A DNA stretch of 64,000 nt from Oncomelania hupensis (GCA_036898135.1 CM072522.1:6916878-6980877); one strand, 5' to 3'. Counted from the first letter of the stretch, positions 32,001 to 42,971 are shown. The notes: generated from the sequence alone by a model not told the origin. Made by a program: numbers and translations.

Positions 32001-33703
32001 AGAAAACGAAACCAAGAACGTTTCAAGCAGGGGACAAAGTGTTGCTTTTGTTGCCAACCAAGCACAACAAACTAGAAATGAGCTGGAGGGGGCCATACGA
32101 AGTCGTAAGCCGTCGAAACGAGTGCGATTATCAGATTCGCATTGGGAACAAGGTGAGACTGTTTCACGCCAACTTACTGAAACTGTACCATCAGAGAGTA
32201 CAAATCGCCACAGCTGTAGTAGTTGATGAAGCGGACGAATGGGAAGAGGTACCAACAGTCGAGGGCATACCCACCGTAGTGTTGAAGCAGTCAGAGACGT
32301 TAGATGACGTGCATCTTGATGCAGATAGCCCGGAGATCCATGCAGGAATTAGGAGGCTATTAGTTCGTTACCCTGACATCCTGACTGACCTGCCTTTGCG
32401 CACCACGTTGGATGAGTGCGAAATACGACTGGATGACGACCGTCCAGTAAGGACAAAACAGTACCCGTTACCTCATTCAAAGATGGAGACAGTCAAGGCA
32501 GAGGTTGAGACGATGCTAGCTATGGGGGTGATCGAGCGAGCAGCTTCACCGTTCAGTTCACCGATCGTTCTCGTAAAAAAGAAGGACGGAGCAGTCAGAT
32601 TCTGCGTCGATTTCAGGAAACTCAATAGGCAGGTAATTTTCGACGCTGAGCCGATGCCAGACATAGATTATCTATTCAACAAACTCTCAAAGGCCAAGTA
32701 CTTGAGCAAGATCGATTTGTCTAAGGGGTATTGGCAAATACCTATGAAGAGTGAAGATAAGTGCAAGACAGCTTTCACTACCAACGAGGGTCAATTCCAA
32801 TGGTGCGTCATGCCCTTCGGACTGAAGACCGCTGGTGCAGTTTTTTCACGTATGATGCGCAAGATGTTGATGCCATTGAAGATGAAAGAAGTCGACAACT
32901 TCATGGACGATCTCATGGTAGCCACAGAAACGCTAGAGAGACATTTAGAGTGTTTAGACATCTTGTTTAAACGTCTGAGGGAAGTACAGTTAGCGGCGCG
33001 TCCGTCCAAATGCTACCTGGGATTCCGCAAGCTGGAGTATTTGGGACACATCGTGGGAGAGGGCAAAGTGCAACCAGAACAAGGAAAGATGGACAAGATC
33101 CAGAATGCACCACATCCCACTACCAAGAAACAGGTCAGGTCATTCCTTGGATTAGCAGGGTACTATCGGAAGTTTGTGCCGAATTTTGCTGCGATAGCGG
33201 TGCCGCTGACCGACTTAACCAAGGGAGGCAAATCAGGTCCCGTACAGTGGTCCGACGCTTGCGAAGTAGCGTTCCAGACGCTCAAAAACCGTATATGCTC
33301 CAAACCTGTATGCTGTATGCCAGACATGGAAAAACCATTAGTGCTACAGACTGACGCATCAGAGATTGGAATAGGGGCGATTCTGTGCCAGGACCAAGGT
33401 TTGGGCTTACAACCTATTACATGTGCCAGCAAGAAGCTAAACCAAGCGGAGAGGAACTATTCCACCATAGAGAAGGAATGTTTAGCATTGGTGTGGGGGG
33501 TACAAAAGTTCAAGCAGTACCTGTACGATCGGACAGTCATTGTGCAGACCGACCACAGACCTTTGCAATACCTGCAGCAAGCAAAGACTACAAATTGTAG
33601 ACTCATGAGGTGGGCACTTCAACTCCAACCTTTCGATCTGATAGTGGAGAGTATTCCAGGGAAGGAAAATGTACCAGCTGATTTCTTGAGCAGAACTGAG
33701 TAG
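29024..33703 (+). CDS. Gag-pol polyprotein of the LTR retrotransposon (1559 aa), integrase before reverse transcriptase
   Basis: One uninterrupted frame. The first ATG is at 29024, because the frame upstream of it has only non-ATG codons. Order: charged E/R/K-rich coiled-coil-like segment (about residues 95-230); capsid-like gag region; CCHC zinc knuckle CFRCGKLGHVAKEC (about 461-474); aspartic protease DTGA at 525; integrase with an HHCC zinc finger (about 715-760) and catalytic D786, D846, E882 (D-D-35-E, in DIVG, TDQGTQF and ERFN); reverse transcriptase (about 1140-1330) with FMDD near 1293-1296; RNase H beginning TDAS near 1443 and ending with ADFLSR. In ordinary Ty3/gypsy elements integrase follows RNase H. 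This Ty1/copia-like order combined with a gypsy-type RT matches the Gmr1 group. There is no frameshift between gag and pol and no env-like ORF. Confidence 0.93.
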   Translation: MLTRAATRRAAEQARAMDQYTEADAAASRQAPMDEETTVSTPFAHSTRMAADLTPTAVKAGAGKSSVGMDVYLRYKELGASMGLKGAGLASFVVDGAKREQEAARLAEESARLAREMELERRDRAKETARLERKMEREEKRRAEEIALAEKRRAEDLAIVERRLEQERKDREQERKDKARELKLLEKKIDSERGNVELRLQEERAAREQAREDDRERLRAQLEQEKELEAQRRRDRIQADSYRIKVQPFDGKEDIESYLQHFEQIARTQKWREETWSARLSPLLSGEARETYLKLTPEQIVDFEVVRGALLKRFRRDADYYRKQFRGSRKEGTETFPQYLSRVQVLVKRWFSLAKKDIDDAGVVLDVFLTEQLLSVMNPELELFVRERQPENGEQAAEIAQLHVDAKRTVSNRPVFGSVPYKGGNRAVSQPVGAARSGPSGNKGEEDKRREPSGEKRPVKCFRCGKLGHVAKECRSPKQLLRITVSPDSGPIHSEMTKASFSTIQPYNPWSMGTVRGQPVKILRDTGAEVGAVAAKWVRPEDMTGRAIEVMFADQVKSGKYPTAYVEVDSAFVKGTVELIVIEQVVPDVILGNWVTFKGGYRSPVAVDGLECAIAAVQTRAQAKAEGKQEKALPIPKPFQLDVTPDQLAKLQEEDPTLARARECEKQGTKLKSGKAMVSFTKKKGILYRVHHQGEEELTQLVVPSKLRGEVMRLAHDPPMAGHLGGKRTRERIWGVFYWPGMCGDVRRFCESCPECQKTVPRGRVAKVPLQKLPLVDEPFQRVAVDIVGPIKPMSDRGNQYILVMVDYATRYPEAVALKGIEAERVAEALWEIWTRVGIPKEILTDQGTQFMSNVMTEVNRLLAIHGKATTPYHPMCDGLVERFNGTLVSMLKKLTKEQPKAWDRYIPALLFAYREVPQESTGFSPFELLYGKTVRGPMSVLRDLWTKDSQGEEVKVASQYVVDLRNRIEETCALAKESLKKAGERQKRHFDKKTKPRTFQAGDKVLLLLPTKHNKLEMSWRGPYEVVSRRNECDYQIRIGNKVRLFHANLLKLYHQRVQIATAVVVDEADEWEEVPTVEGIPTVVLKQSETLDDVHLDADSPEIHAGIRRLLVRYPDILTDLPLRTTLDECEIRLDDDRPVRTKQYPLPHSKMETVKAEVETMLAMGVIERAASPFSSPIVLVKKKDGAVRFCVDFRKLNRQVIFDAEPMPDIDYLFNKLSKAKYLSKIDLSKGYWQIPMKSEDKCKTAFTTNEGQFQWCVMPFGLKTAGAVFSRMMRKMLMPLKMKEVDNFMDDLMVATETLERHLECLDILFKRLREVQLAARPSKCYLGFRKLEYLGHIVGEGKVQPEQGKMDKIQNAPHPTTKKQVRSFLGLAGYYRKFVPNFAAIAVPLTDLTKGGKSGPVQWSDACEVAFQTLKNRICSKPVCCMPDMEKPLVLQTDASEIGIGAILCQDQGLGLQPITCASKKLNQAERNYSTIEKECLALVWGVQKFKQYLYDRTVIVQTDHRPLQYLQQAKTTNCRLMRWALQLQPFDLIVESIPGKENVPADFLSRTE

Positions 33704-33740
33704 CGTGTTTGTTAAGAACTAAAACTGTTAGTTTTCGTCT

Positions 33741-33753
33741 TGGTGGGGTGCTG
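33741..33753 (+). promoter_or_regulatory. Weak polypurine tract before the 3' LTR
   Basis: TGGTGGGGTGCTG precedes the LTR. It is G-rich but not a clean purine run, so the priming site is uncertain. Confidence 0.35.
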
Positions 33754-35761
33754 TGTCACGCTACGCAGTTTGCAGTCGCGCGCCTATGTATATAGTTTAA
33801 TCATCAGCCTGTACATAGAGGTTAAAAGTTACGGTAGTCAAGGGGAGAGAATCAGAATAAATTAATTTGGTTTATAATTAATAAAAGTAGCGAATGATTT
33901 GCGCCCGTGCGGAACGCACTATGTTAGAAAACAGCATAGTTGGCTATTTTGTTATTGAGAAGATTAATTGCTGCCATGCGATATTCTATGTGTGAAATGC
34001 GTGCTCTAATCGCGAACGGTGTAGGGAATGAATTATAGTTAGAACGAGTATGTTCTAGAAGATTCTTAGCTAATCGTATAAAACCCTTTGCACTGTATAT
34101 TTTGATAGGAGCAGTAACAGTTGCATATCGCTTTTGTAGCCAGAATCAACAGATCCAAGTTGGGTCAAGGTGCCAGTTAGTGACTTTGTCTGTGGGTCGT
34201 ACCGATCAGACCGTCAACGAAAAAGAGCCTATTATCGGAAGAGGAGGACTGTTTTGGGAACACTTTGGAAGTGTTTGTTTAACTGGAACTGTTCTAAGCT
34301 GTTTAGAATACCCACTGTGTATTCTCGGTGAAATCTGAGTTATCTACGTATAACGTCGGGTGACCTGTGACTCCGTCTAGGATTTCTTATGCCTGTGTAA
34401 TCACCTTGCCTAACCATCTGTGCCTGTGTGTTTGTCCCGTCGTTTGTGTGTCTTTGTCAACAGGCCGGAGGATCCACGGGTAGCCGTAAGTTATTTACCT
34501 CAATTTCTCAGTTGGCCATAGCGTTCGGGGGTTTGGGTTATGCATGCAGTGTGAATGGTTAGTTAATTATGTTTTCTTAATTCTATTTTATGTTTCATAT
34601 TGTTTGCTGCATAAATACCTTGCAATAGAGAGAGAGAGAGAATTTTCTAAAATGTATCATAAATTAAATAATTATAAATTGATATAAAAGAATTCGCTGT
34701 TATGTAGCGAAGAGATGACAGGAAGGAGGTGATTGTGAATGTATATGCGCGATGACAGGGAGGATGAGTAAGGATGTGGAAAGGGAGACAACCATTCCGA
34801 TAGCGGGATGCTTGTGCAGTATATTGTAATATAATTATTAATGGTTGCGTATTTTTGTATGTATTGTTGTAGATGTACCAAAAACCAAAGCCTTAGAGCA
34901 GATCATTGATGATGTGCTGAAACCTTGCTGGTGTGAAGCTTGTGTGCCTCGGCCTATTACGCCGCTGTTTCAGTGTGTCAACCCCGGTTGCGAAGGTTGT
35001 GGTATTCGCCCAGGGAACTTTATTTCGTTTATAAAGCACACGCACACACACTCCACCATACACAACAAATAACTATAACCATTGATAGACAATTGTGAGG
35101 AATAATAATTGTTTTACATGTGATAAATTATAAATTACAGCACATTGAAATATATTTAATCTGAATTGACTGATAAACGTTGTTGTGTAATATTACCTAC
35201 TAGATTAAGTAACCCTGTGATTGTATAGTTTTGTCTGGGGGAATTATTTCGCCAGACATTAATTAATTAATAATTTAGATTAATTTCTTACAAATTCTAT
35301 TTTGCTTAAAGGATAAATTTTCTTATTCATTTTATATAATATAAAAGACTTGTTGTATCTATTTGAAATTTAAGTGGAACAAAGTTTGAATATTTATAAA
35401 GATTTAAAGCAGTTGCTTACTGTATATTTACCTTGTTGTCAGTAAGCTGTTCCAGACATCAGTGTTATAAATCTCTTGTACATTTTGTAGTTAGTCATTT
35501 TTTCATTTTGATTTAATTATCATTATTATTTTGAGCGAATTGTTTATGTATTAGTTTGGGGTTATATCAGGGGGACTGAGGGTTGGTTGGTTGGGAAGTG
35601 GGATAAAGGGAGTTAATTTTGAGTATGAATGTGTGTGTGAAATAAAGAAATTGTCTTGTTACTTCTGGTTTTGTCTTTTAGAGTTTATTTAGGTGTTGGG
35701 TTTTTTTCTCGTGTGGAAGTTACACATGTCGAACCTCTGTTGAGGCAGTTGGGACGTGACA
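33754..35761 (+). repeat. 3' LTR
   Basis: Collinear with the 5' LTR (TATAAAA at 34077-34083, AATAAA at 35641-35646). Differences seen are one T fewer in a T run near 34280 and one GA unit fewer near 34630. Confidence 0.95.
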
Positions 35762-38036
35762 GAGCTGCATGCCAAACTCGGTCAAACGCCTTCTTGAAGT
35801 CTATGAACACATGATATAGATGTTGTTGGTGCTGTAGGTATTTTTCACAGATTATTCTGAGGTTGAAAATCTGTTCAGTGGTACTTCGCCCTGCCCTGAA
35901 TCCTGCTTGTTCTTCAGCTATGATTTGTTCAGCTTGGGGTTTCAACCTGTTGAGTATTATTTTCAGGAGGACCTTGTTGGGATGGCTGATGGTGCGGTAA
36001 TTTTCACACTCCTGAAGGTTACCTTTGTTGGGTAGAGTGATGACAAACGACTGGGTCCATGGTATACGCCACTCCCCACTCTGCCAGATCTTGTTACAGA
36101 TAATGGTGAGGGCATCAATCATCGCTTCTCCTCCTGCTTGCAGCAGTTCCGCGGGTATGTTGTCCACTCCCGCTGACTTCCCTTTCTTTAGCGATTGCAC
36201 TGCTGCCTCAACTTCTTCCCGGAGAATTGGGAGGATTTCTACTTCTTCTCTGATCTCGGGACATGCTAGAACTGATGGGTCTCCATTTGGTGTATGGTTG
36301 TAAAGGTCAGAGCAGTACTCTGTCCATCTGTCCAAGACTTCTTGTTCTTCTGTAAGGCATATTCCAGACTTGCTTTGGATCGTGGAGACTTTGGGCTGTT
36401 TGACACTTGTCAGCCGCTTCACAGTCTGGTAGGCCTTTTTGCTGTTGTTCTTGTTCAGACTGTTCTCTATTTCCTGGCATTGATCTTCTATCCATTTCTC
36501 CTTTGCTGTGCGCATGCCTTTTCGGATGTCATTGTTGATTTTTCGGTAGACGTCAGCTCCCTGTGAGGTGTTCTTTTTTTTTTTTTTTTTAATCTCTCTT
36601 CGTTTATCACACAGATCAAAAAGTTCAGGTGTGATCCACCGCTTCTTCTTTGGTCAGTGCTTGCCAAGGATCTCAGTGGCGGCATCTGTCACAGCTGAGT
36701 TGAAGGTGGTGGTCATGGTGTTGACATCTACTTCACCAGCCCCCAAAATGAGCAGTGGTGCAAATTTCCCTCCAATTGTGGCCTGAAATAGTTCTGCCAC
36801 CTCCGGGTCTTGCAGTTTGTCCAGATCGAACTTCAGTCTAGTGCACTTTGCTGTATTTACTCTCTTCAAGTGGAGCCGAAAAGACATCATCACGAGATCG
36901 TGGTCACTTCCGATGTCTGCTCCTGGAAAAGTGCGTGTCCTGCCAATGTTGATGCTTGATCTGAAGCGTTTCTTGACCATGATGTAGTCTATTTGGTTGT
37001 GATGCTCCCCGCCGGGACTGTGCCATGTCCATCGTCTGGAGTTTTTGTGGAGACCAAGCGTGTTTGCCAGTACCAGATTGTTGTATCTGGCAAACTCCAA
37101 TAGCCTCAGACCCCTGTCATTTGTCTCGTTGTTGCAGTGGGGTCCACATGTGTCTCCCCAGTTGTGGTGCGCATCTTGGCCAACCTTGGCATTCCAGTCA
37201 CCTTGCACTATGACTATGTCCTTCTTCGGCACTTGGTCAAGGACCGCCTGTAGATTTTCATAAAAATCCTCCACTTCGCTGTCCTCATAGTCTGATGTTG
37301 GGGCATAGGCCTGGATGATGGTGATGTTGAAAGGGGCTGCTCTCAGGCGGATGGTAATGAGTCTACTGGAGACTGGGCGGCAACCCATGACAGTGGCTAG
37401 AATGTTCTTGCGGACCAAGAATCCAACGCCGTGTTCGTGCCTGTCATCTCTACCGCTGAAATACAGCTTGTGGCCTTTGTCGGTCGTTGTTTCACCTCGG
37501 CCTTTCCAGCGCAGTTCGCTGATGCCTAGAACGTTCCATCGATAGTGGTCCAACTCGTGGGCCAGTTTTTCTAATTTTCCTTCCGCAGTTAGGGTCCTGA
37601 CATTCCAGGTTCTATGACGATGTTGTTTCTCGTGCGGATCTTGCTACATTGTCCATCAGTAGCGTACTTAACACCTCCGTCCTGGTGGCCAACGGAAGGC
37701 ACGGTCCTTGAGCCGGGCGACGACCGATCCGGTATGGAATTAGTGGATTGTGTCATCATGTAGTGTGTCTTGGGCAAAAAAGACCTGGCGGTGCCCAATC
37801 CTCTCCAGGCTGTTGGCCACAGCCGAAATCCATGAATACAGTGTGGCTCGCCTTGGCCCTGAGCACGTGGTCGTTGAACCTGTAGTAACGTGAAGTTCCT
37901 CCGCCCTGGCCGGTGACTTCTGTGTAGAAGACTTTCGCCCAGTGATGCCGTGCTAACATCACCCCTGATAGTCGCCTCATACGACACGCCGGGAAACGTT
38001 GGGTCTATTCTATTTAATGCCCGAACCCACAGGGCC

Positions 38037-38250
38037 TTATGTTGTTCACAACTTTATTTAAAATGAAAATGGCATTTCTTGTTCACTTTCTTTTTCAGCT
38101 AAATTAATAATCTTTCTAACTGACAATGGTATTTGTAACGATCCATCGTCACTACAGACCTTCAATTTCCATTATTTTTTCATCATTTTATTTAAATTTA
38201 AAATGGCATTTCTCGTTCACTTCCTTTTCAGTTCAATTTACTTATCTCTT
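38037..38250 (+). repeat. Approximately 105-bp tandem duplication
   Basis: CATCGTCACTACAGACCTTC at 38146 and the following AAAATGGCATTTCTCGTTCA repeat the left LINE flank (25531-25570) joined to 38041-38100. LINE copy C therefore split the first unit of a pre-existing duplication. A further piece (CTGACAATGGTATTAGTAAC) lies at 38900. Confidence 0.65.
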
Positions 38251-38277
38251 TAACCCCGTGGACGGCCTGGAGTAAAA

Positions 38278-38500
<223 letters not shown>

Positions 38501-38564
38501 AATAAATTAATTAATTAATTAACTTAAAAAATTTAAAAAAATATAAAAAAATAAAAATACTCTG

Positions 38565-38897
38565 AGACACTGCGTCCCTACTCCTTTGGATGAGAGTATA
38601 AACCGAGGTCTAGTCTGTGCACACATGCACTTAATCGCATTGACTTTAAAGATCCCGACGCTCATGTCCTAGACGGGTGAGTACCGGCTATACAAATACA
38701 CCCAGCACGCACTAGGTAATTTCTACCTATCCCCGGTCGCCCAAGATTTTACTCAGTTGTCTGGGCGTCAGACTCTGCGCCCAAAGGCTACAAGTGGGCG
38801 GTTTGAGCTGGATCCTGTATCGACCAGCACCTTGAGCAGCTCTTGAGCTGGAAAAGCGCTATATAAGATTAATTAAATATAAAGAAATAAATTAAAA
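38565..38897 (+). mobile_element. SINE-D, fullest copy
   Basis: Runs from ACACTGCGTCCCTACTCC through CCTAGACGGGTGAGTACCGG and CTGGGCGTCAGACT to GAAAAGCGCTATATAAG and an A/T-rich tail. No clear box A/B was found, so the RNA ancestor is unknown. Confidence 0.7.
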
Positions 38898-39420
38898 TAA
38901 CTGACAATGGTATTAGTAACGACAAAGCACCAAGTTTGGCGACTGCGTCAACCCAGTCAGTAAAGAGATATTCACAATGGGAAAGAAGCCCAACAACTAG
39001 TAACTTGTGTTCCAGTAGGCTAATAATGTGAGACTATGAGCTACGTTCTTCATTACCAAACATATATTTTGTTAAGTTCAATATCAAAGAATGAAAGAAC
39101 ATGTTACACACAGAAAAGCTAATCTAAACACGAACACAAGTTTAGATTTTTAAAGAAAATGTTTTGTAAAGACACTCACCACTTGGAAATGCATTTTCTT
39201 AACGTTTGAAATAAAGAGAAACGGTGGTTTCCTTTCTTTCAGAAATCACTCAGCAGAATTGTTATGATAGAGAAATGTATCCACTATTTATGCTTGCAAG
39301 GTGCTGCTATACGGATATGTTGGGATGACACTAAACCTTAGATACACCAGGGGTGAAATCAAATTAGTTTTCCAACAAAATGACACGCCCATATACATGT
39401 ATTTCCACACAACCAACCAC
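38898..39420. other. Nothing recognised
   Basis: AT-rich, no coding or repeat signal beyond the short duplicate noted at 38900. Confidence 0.35.
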
Positions 39421-39428
39421 AAACAAAC

Positions 39429-39438
39429 ACACACACAC

Positions 39439-39496
<58 letters not shown>
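39429..39496. repeat. (CA)n microsatellite
   Basis: CA repeats with one CG interruption. Confidence 0.95.
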
Positions 39497-39499
<3 letters not shown>

Positions 39500-40018
39500 G
39501 CCTCCACCCACATGCACACTTTAAAACAAGATGGCAAGCTATTCCAATGCATTTTAAGGCATTAACACACATAGCTTAAAAAGGCGCATTTTGAAAGTGT
39601 TCATTTGGTTGGCGATGTTGTGACTCACCTTTGTCCTAACGAAGCAAAAGGAAAACATGGAATGATAGGCCTTGATATCAACTATATGCAAGTGACATCA
39701 AAAATCCAAATTGCCATATTTTGAGACACAACGCATAACGTTTTTTGTTGTTGTTGGTGTTGTTGTTTTTTGTGTGTTTTTTATTTTAGAAAATGGTGAA
39801 GCACAATGATCTTGACAAACAGGAGGGACGGACCGACAGACCGACAATGGGCTCGTTCCGATTCCCCCCCCCCCCCCCCCCCGACTATTTCAATGTATTT
39901 CCAGATATGTCTTGAAATAGAAAAAAAAGCTGTATCATTCTCTATAAATTCATTTAACAAAAAGCACACAGTAATATGTTTTGGTAAAGAACAAGAAGAA
40001 GAAGAAAGGTAGGAGTAC

Positions 40019-40375
40019 CAGCCTACATACTGAGGCCATTCAGCCTACACATCACCTACATACTAGCCATCAGCCTACATACTGTGCCAACAGCCTAGTG
40101 CATACTGTGAGCCATCAGCCTACATACTGAGCCATCAGGGGGGGACCTACATACTGGAGCCATCAGCCTACATACTGAGCCATCAGCCTACATACTGTGC
40201 CATCAGCCTACATACTGAGCCATCAGCCTACATACTGAGCCATCAGCCTACATACTGAGCCATCAGCCTACATAATGTGCCATCAGCCTACATACTGTGC
40301 CATCAGCCTACATACTGTGCCATCAGCCTACATACTGAGCCATCAGCCTACATACTGAGCCATCATATTTGCTTT
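40019..40375 (+). repeat. 20-bp minisatellite CATCAGCCTACATACTGAGC
   Basis: About 17 units, the last base-pair variants alternating GAGC and GTGC, with one unit disrupted by a short GGGGG insertion near 40139. It ends five bases before a candidate splice acceptor region. Confidence 0.92.
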
Positions 40376-40379
40376 ACAG

Positions 40380-40477
40380 CAAAGGCCAAGGGAGCCGACG
40401 TCAATTGTGTGCTGAACACAGTTTGCTCTAGAGCTCAAAACAACGACTCAACTGATTTGTTGATTTCTGGAATGCAG
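40380..40477 (+). CDS. Candidate internal exon of an unknown gene
   Basis: A 98-base open segment is bounded by TTTGCTTTACAG and CAG|GTAGTA. It starts in phase 1 and ends in phase 0, encoding 32 residues with two cysteines (VNCVLNTVCSRAQNN). Composition is coding-like and unlike the repeats around it. I found no partner exon, and the family is not recognised. It could be a chance open segment. Confidence 0.3.
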
Positions 40478-40748
40478 GTAGTACTACTCATGGCCAATCA
40501 GTAGGTAGCAGTCCCGTTGTTTGGTTAGTGGGTGAGTCGGTCGGTCCATCGACGGAATTACACCGTATTTTCTTTTTTTGTTCAAAGAACATTGTTCTCA
40601 AAAATGGTTGGACCAAATCGAGTATTTGTTTACTTGGCGGATACTTTGTCTAGTGCTAATCATTTTAGGTCTTTCATATTTGCATTTTCTGAACGATCAA
40701 GGCCACTGTACAACATTATTTTCTAAACACGTTATACGTTGTATTTCA

Positions 40749-41283
40749 AAAAGTTTGGTCTAGCCAGTAATATTGTGTTGTTATCAACATAGCAACAATG
40801 AAGTGAAGTTTGGTCTAAGCCAGTAACATTGTGTTGTTATCAACATATCAACAATGAAGTGAAGTTTGGTCTACATGTAAGCCAGTAATATTGTGTTGTT
40901 ATCAACATACAAACAATGAAGTGAAGTTTGGTCTAAGCCAGTAATATTGTGTTGTTATCAACATAGCAACAATGAAGTGAAGTTTGGTCTACATGTAAGC
41001 CAGTAATTTTGTGTTGTTATCAACATACAAACAATGAAGTGAAGTTTGGTCTAAGCCAGTAATATTGTGTTGTTATCAACATAGCAACTATGAAGTGAAG
41101 TTTGGTCTACATGTAAGCCAGTAATATTGTGTTGTTATCAACATAGCAACTATGAAGTGAAGTTTGGTCTACATGTAAGCCAGTAACATTGTGTTGTTAT
41201 CAACATAGCAACAATGAAGTGAAGTTTGGTCTAAGCCAGTAATATTGTGTTGTTATCAACATACCAACAATGAAGTGAAGTTT
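40749..41283 (+). repeat. Minisatellite of nine 56/62-bp units
   Basis: Units start GTTTGGTCTA and contain TTGTGTTGTTATCAACATA, itself a short palindrome (TGTTGTTATCAACA). Two unit lengths occur, with and without an extra CATGTA, in the order short, short, long, short, long, short, long, long, short. Confidence 0.9.
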
Positions 41284-41385
41284 TGGAGCAAGAGGGGAGT
41301 GGGAAGAGGTAGGGGAGGAGAGAGAGGGGTGGGTGATGGGGTGGTGGGTAGGGGTGAAAGGTTGGGGCAGGAGAGGGGCATTGAA
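41284..41385. repeat. G/A-rich strand-asymmetric tract
   Basis: Almost no C over about 100 bases directly after the minisatellite, with many GGGG and GGGTAGGGG-like runs. Confidence 0.7.
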
Positions 41386-42840
41386 TGGAAAAAGGACAAG
41401 AGAACCATTGGAGCCAATCAATGAAAAACGATGTTTTGACAACATCACACCTCGTTATCGACATTGCATCGTCATAGCACTATTGATGAAGACATTACAC
41501 GTCATCCATTCATCACAATAACAACCCACAAGTAGCGTTAACGTAATGGTAATGTCACACCTCACACTCGTCATTAAGATATTTATCACAGAATAAATGA
41601 CGAACGCATGCCATATAATATAATTCCGTAGCCTAGTTGTTTCTTTCTGGATCTGTTTCGGTTTATTGATGATGATGATGACGATGACGATGATAATGAT
41701 GATGGTGTAATTCATTATAAACCATATTTTAAATAAAAACAACTATGGGACACACCTTGACTATAATAATGCCACCATCAAATTTCAATAAAATAATTTA
41801 TATTCTACGATGAAAAAAATGATGTAGGCCTACTTAGAAAATTCATTCTACAAAAACACTTGACTTTTGATAGCTATAGAAACAAACAAATGTTTCATAA
41901 CATCACACTATATTTTACCATATAAAAGACGTTTGTAAATACTATATTCCGAATTCTAAACTATTCCAAGTCTACACATTTTATTTTATAAGTTCGGAAT
42001 TCATTTTATGTACATGCACTTCATTTGACATAAGTTTCGGATTCAGTTTTATTTCAACACAGTTCATTTATAAATGTAGATGTCTTTTTATGTCTACCCG
42101 CTTCGTTTTATAAATTCAACACTCAATTTATGTCTCCACACTTCCATTTTAAAAGTTTAGACAAAACTACTGTTTCTGTAGTTATACACCTAAATATGGC
42201 ACTGCTATAGATTGTTGTTTTTCTTCTAAATGTTCTACAATTAACTTTCTAATTATACCCTGTATTTTATAAAGGTTGCATTTATTATAGTATCAAATGT
42301 ACGTTCTACCGATAATATTGAAAAGTCATCATTTAATTTACTAGGCGCCCCAAAAGTGGAATGGTTTCATAGAAAGAGGTTCGGAAGCCCTGTGGTAGAA
42401 TGTAGGCAGATTCAGACATTTGTCTATCAACGACGCATTTTGATAATATTTACTATTATTATTCTGTAAACACGCACACACACTCACACACACGCACAAC
42501 CAAAGAACACAAAGATTGTTGTTGTTGTTGTTGCACCAATTTTTATTCATCAGATTAACATAAGTTGTACTGATACAAAGATTGAAACACTCTCACCATC
42601 ATATATACTATGCTACCATCGAAGCGTTAAATCCTAAACCGCTATCTTGTCAATATATTTCATTACTTCCAACCGGAGTTGACAGCAAGAATCGCTCAGC
42701 TGCTGCAACCACTGACCTCCACCCTCTCCCTTCTCACCCACTCTCCCAAAACTAATTACAAAAAATAAAATTAATATCATAACAATTAGATAGACATATA
42801 AAGTAGAGGATTATATCCTGTTCTAGGTTTGACAAGGTCA
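41386..42840. other. Intergenic sequence, nothing recognised
   Basis: AT-rich. It contains small GAT (41668-41705) and TTG (42518-42532) runs and a segment TATTCATCAGATTAACATAA near 42544 shared with about 20637. Confidence 0.35.
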
Positions 42841-42846
42841 ACACGG

Positions 42847-42922
42847 TGGTGTGTGTGTGTTGTGTGTATGTGTGTGTGTGGAGAGAGAGAGAGATAGAGA
42901 GAGAGAGGGGGGGGGGGGAGGG
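42847..42922. repeat. (GT)n/(GA)n/poly-G tract
   Basis: Simple sequence leading into unique sequence. Confidence 0.9.
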
Positions 42923-42971
42923 AGAGTTGCTCCCCATTATAAATAAGGGAAGGCTTTGCAAAGATATACAT

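Larger units (their letters stand above)
26630..35761 (+). mobile_element. Complete Ty3/gypsy-class LTR retrotransposon, Gmr1-type domain order
   Basis: LTRs of 2011 and 2008 bp start TGTCACG and end CGTGACA. A 5-bp duplication GAGCT lies at 26625-26629 and 35762-35766, and intact LINE copies read CATAGAGCTGCATG across the site. A tRNA-Leu primer-binding site follows the 5' LTR, and one ORF spans gag to RNase H. The LTRs appear to differ only by one 1-base and one 2-base indel, so insertion was recent and the element may be competent. Confidence 0.95.
25571..38036 (-). mobile_element. RTE-like LINE copy C, nearly full length, split by an LTR element
   Basis: A 13-bp target duplication TTATGTTGTTCAC flanks it (25558-25570 and 38037-38049). 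The 3' end with TATCC repeats is at the left. The element is interrupted at 26630-35761 and resumes at 35762. The 5' part (37553-36654) encodes an apurinic endonuclease domain, with ISELRWKG, QGDWNAKVG, a HHNQIDYIMV segment and GSDHDLV. The RT part (36515-35762 and 26629-25850) has LNRLKPQAEQII, EEQAGFRAGR and DFKKAFDRVW; the C-terminal part has the [15 protein letters not shown] motif. Frameshifts leave no single intact ORF. By domain type it belongs near RTE; the exact clade cannot be decided by eye. Confidence 0.87.

Noticed and set aside
40019..41283. CRISPR-like array
   Set aside because: The repeats are contiguous minisatellites without unique spacers, in a eukaryotic genome with no cas genes.
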